Assembly: GCA_007126865.1 (NCBI GenBank)
Contig: SLAN01000020.1
Span: forward strand, 1 to 7,323
Length of the DNA stretch: 7,323 bases
Direction of reading: 5' to 3'
DNA from: Spirochaetales bacterium
GTDB taxonomy: Bacteria; Spirochaetota; Spirochaetia; DSM-27196; SKKC01
Part shown: positions 6,502 to 7,323 of the stretch, piece after piece
How positions within the stretch are numbered: position 1 is the first letter of the stretch
How the letters are laid out: every line of letters begins with the position of its first letter
The notes under the pieces: generated by a model
Told to the model about the DNA's origin: nothing
The model's database searches: none
What the model saw: the letters and a program-made list of their open reading frames with translations, nothing else
Position numbers and translations under genes: made by a program

Positions 6502-6505
6502 GGAG
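6500..6505 (+). promoter_or_regulatory. Ribosome binding site of flaA
   Basis: AAGGAG lies 6 nt before the ATG at 6512, a near-ideal Shine-Dalgarno sequence and spacing. A second purine-rich run, GGAGGG (6491-6496), lies slightly upstream. This is the strongest translation signal in the window and fits an abundant structural protein. Confidence 0.85.
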
Positions 6506-6511
6506 CAACGA

Positions 6512-7323
6512 ATGAAAAGGATTTTCATTCTAATCACCGGAATGCTTCTTCTGGGCGCTATAGGTTGGGCTGAGGAGTCGGTAATGATCGACTTCGGCCA
6601 GCTCATTCCTGATTCGGATGAATATCCGGGCCAGCACGAGCAGACGATCATCGATTTCAGCGATGTGCCGATAGCGCAGCTTCCGGAAGAAGACAGAGAG
6701 CAAATGCGAACATCGCTCGCGATCGAGAATTGGGAAGTGCTGCTGGCATCGAGCTCCAGGAGAATGGACAATCTCTCGAACAGCTACGTGCGGATGGCGG
6801 AAGTTCGAGAGGATGCACGTCAGTTCGCCGGAGAAGCAGCCATGGGTGTTCGAGTTCGCTTTCCCGAAAGCGCATACAACAGCTGGGCGCTCGTCAGACC
6901 GCCGTTCGAAATACCGGGTTTCGATCCGGAACGACGCTTCGACGGCTTCGGCGTGGTCCGGAACACCGGTTTGATTCGGCAAATTCGCGTCAACGTGTAC
7001 GGGCTGAACTTCCCGCACCGCCTGAGCATACTCCTCATGGACGAGAACAACCGCGTGCAGGAAATCATGCTCGGCGACCTCGAGTTCGACGGCTGGAACA
7101 CGCTCGTATGGGACAATCCGAATTACATCGAGGACGTGCGTAACCGCGAGCTTCGCGTTATGCCGCGCTATCCGCAGAGTCAACCGTTGCAGAAATTCGA
7201 CGGATTCCGGATCTATCGCGACAAGGAGGCGATCGGCGGCGACTTCGTCACTTACGTGAAAGACGTAACGCTGGTATACGACCTCGCCGAGCTCGACGAA
7301 GAGCGCGATATCGATCACGAGGA
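6512..7323 (+). CDS. flaA: Flagellar filament outer layer (sheath) protein FlaA, 3' end cut by the window
   Basis: FlaA coats the FlaB core of the spirochaete periplasmic flagellum. The visible 270 codons begin with a signal peptide, MKRIFILITGMLLLGAIGWA, with probable cleavage after Ala20, as expected for export to the periplasm. The mature part has the family landmarks in order: TIIDFSD (45-51), ENWEVLLASSSRRMDNLSNS (72-91), VRVRFPES (113-120), ALVRPPFEIPGFDPE (126-140), VNVYGLNFPH (160-169), FDGWNTLVWDNPNYI (192-206), VRNRELRVMPRYPQS (209-223), FRIYRDKEAIGGDFVTYVKD (232-251) and the strand TLVYDL (253-258). Typical family members are around 320-350 residues, so some 50-80 C-terminal residues probably lie beyond the window. 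The gene has its own promoter and a strong ribosome binding site, separate from the operon upstream. No frameshift or stop is seen. Confidence 0.97.
   Translation, partial: MKRIFILITGMLLLGAIGWAEESVMIDFGQLIPDSDEYPGQHEQTIIDFSDVPIAQLPEEDREQMRTSLAIENWEVLLASSSRRMDNLSNSYVRMAEVREDARQFAGEAAMGVRVRFPESAYNSWALVRPPFEIPGFDPERRFDGFGVVRNTGLIRQIRVNVYGLNFPHRLSILLMDENNRVQEIMLGDLEFDGWNTLVWDNPNYIEDVRNRELRVMPRYPQSQPLQKFDGFRIYRDKEAIGGDFVTYVKDVTLVYDLAELDEERDIDHE

Noticed and set aside
6530..7318. A 262-codon frame on the minus strand opposite flaA
   Set aside because: The + strand encodes an unmistakable FlaA with signal peptide, promoter and ribosome binding site. The antisense frame shows no recognisable family and is a result of GC-rich codon use.

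Overview
The window looks like part of a spirochaete chromosome. The decisive evidence is the last gene, a very recognisable flaA (sheath protein of the periplasmic flagellar filament, a spirochaete-specific family). Base composition is GC-rich (about 60% by eye, not computed) and the proteins favour Arg over Lys with many Asp/Glu. That suits a free-living, higher-GC spirochaete of the Spirochaeta/Alkalispirochaeta/Salinispira type better than a host-associated Borrelia or Treponema pallidum. The genus is an inference.

Layout: all genes are on the + strand. Positions 1-6372 hold six tightly packed genes that look like one operon whose promoter lies upstream of the window. (1) The C-terminal part of a probable GT-A-fold glycosyltransferase (<1-419). 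(2) An SpsF-like cytidylyltransferase (416-1102). (3) A fusion of a PseG/SpsG-like nucleotide-sugar hydrolase or glycosyltransferase domain to a SAM-dependent methyltransferase (1099-3030), with a six-copy 18-bp in-frame tandem repeat in the methyltransferase half. (4) An ATP-grasp ligase with an internal insertion and a long C-terminal extension (3027-4865). (5) A secreted zinc N-acetylmuramoyl-L-alanine amidase (4820-5878). (6) A membrane-anchored GerMN-domain protein (5875-6372). Four junctions are 4-nt ATGA start/stop overlaps and the fifth is a 46-nt overlap, so translational coupling is likely throughout. A 139-nt gap follows with a good sigma-70-type promoter, and then flaA, which runs off the end of the window.

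How the genes may work together: genes 1-4 resemble a cassette that activates, trims, methylates, ligates and transfers an unusual sugar, possibly nonulosonate-like, to a surface polymer or to flagellar protein. Genes 5-6 act on or near peptidoglycan, and flaA encodes the periplasmic flagellar sheath. The amidase - GerMN - flaA order is, from memory, also found in other spirochaetes, whereas the coupled sugar cassette upstream is the accessory part. Flagellin glycosylation is a reasonable hypothesis because spirochaete flagellins are known to be glycosylated, but nothing in the window proves the target. The least explained features are the ATP-grasp gene, the fusion gene with its tandem repeat, and a tiny potentially leaderless ORF whose stop codon overlaps the flaA ribosome binding site.
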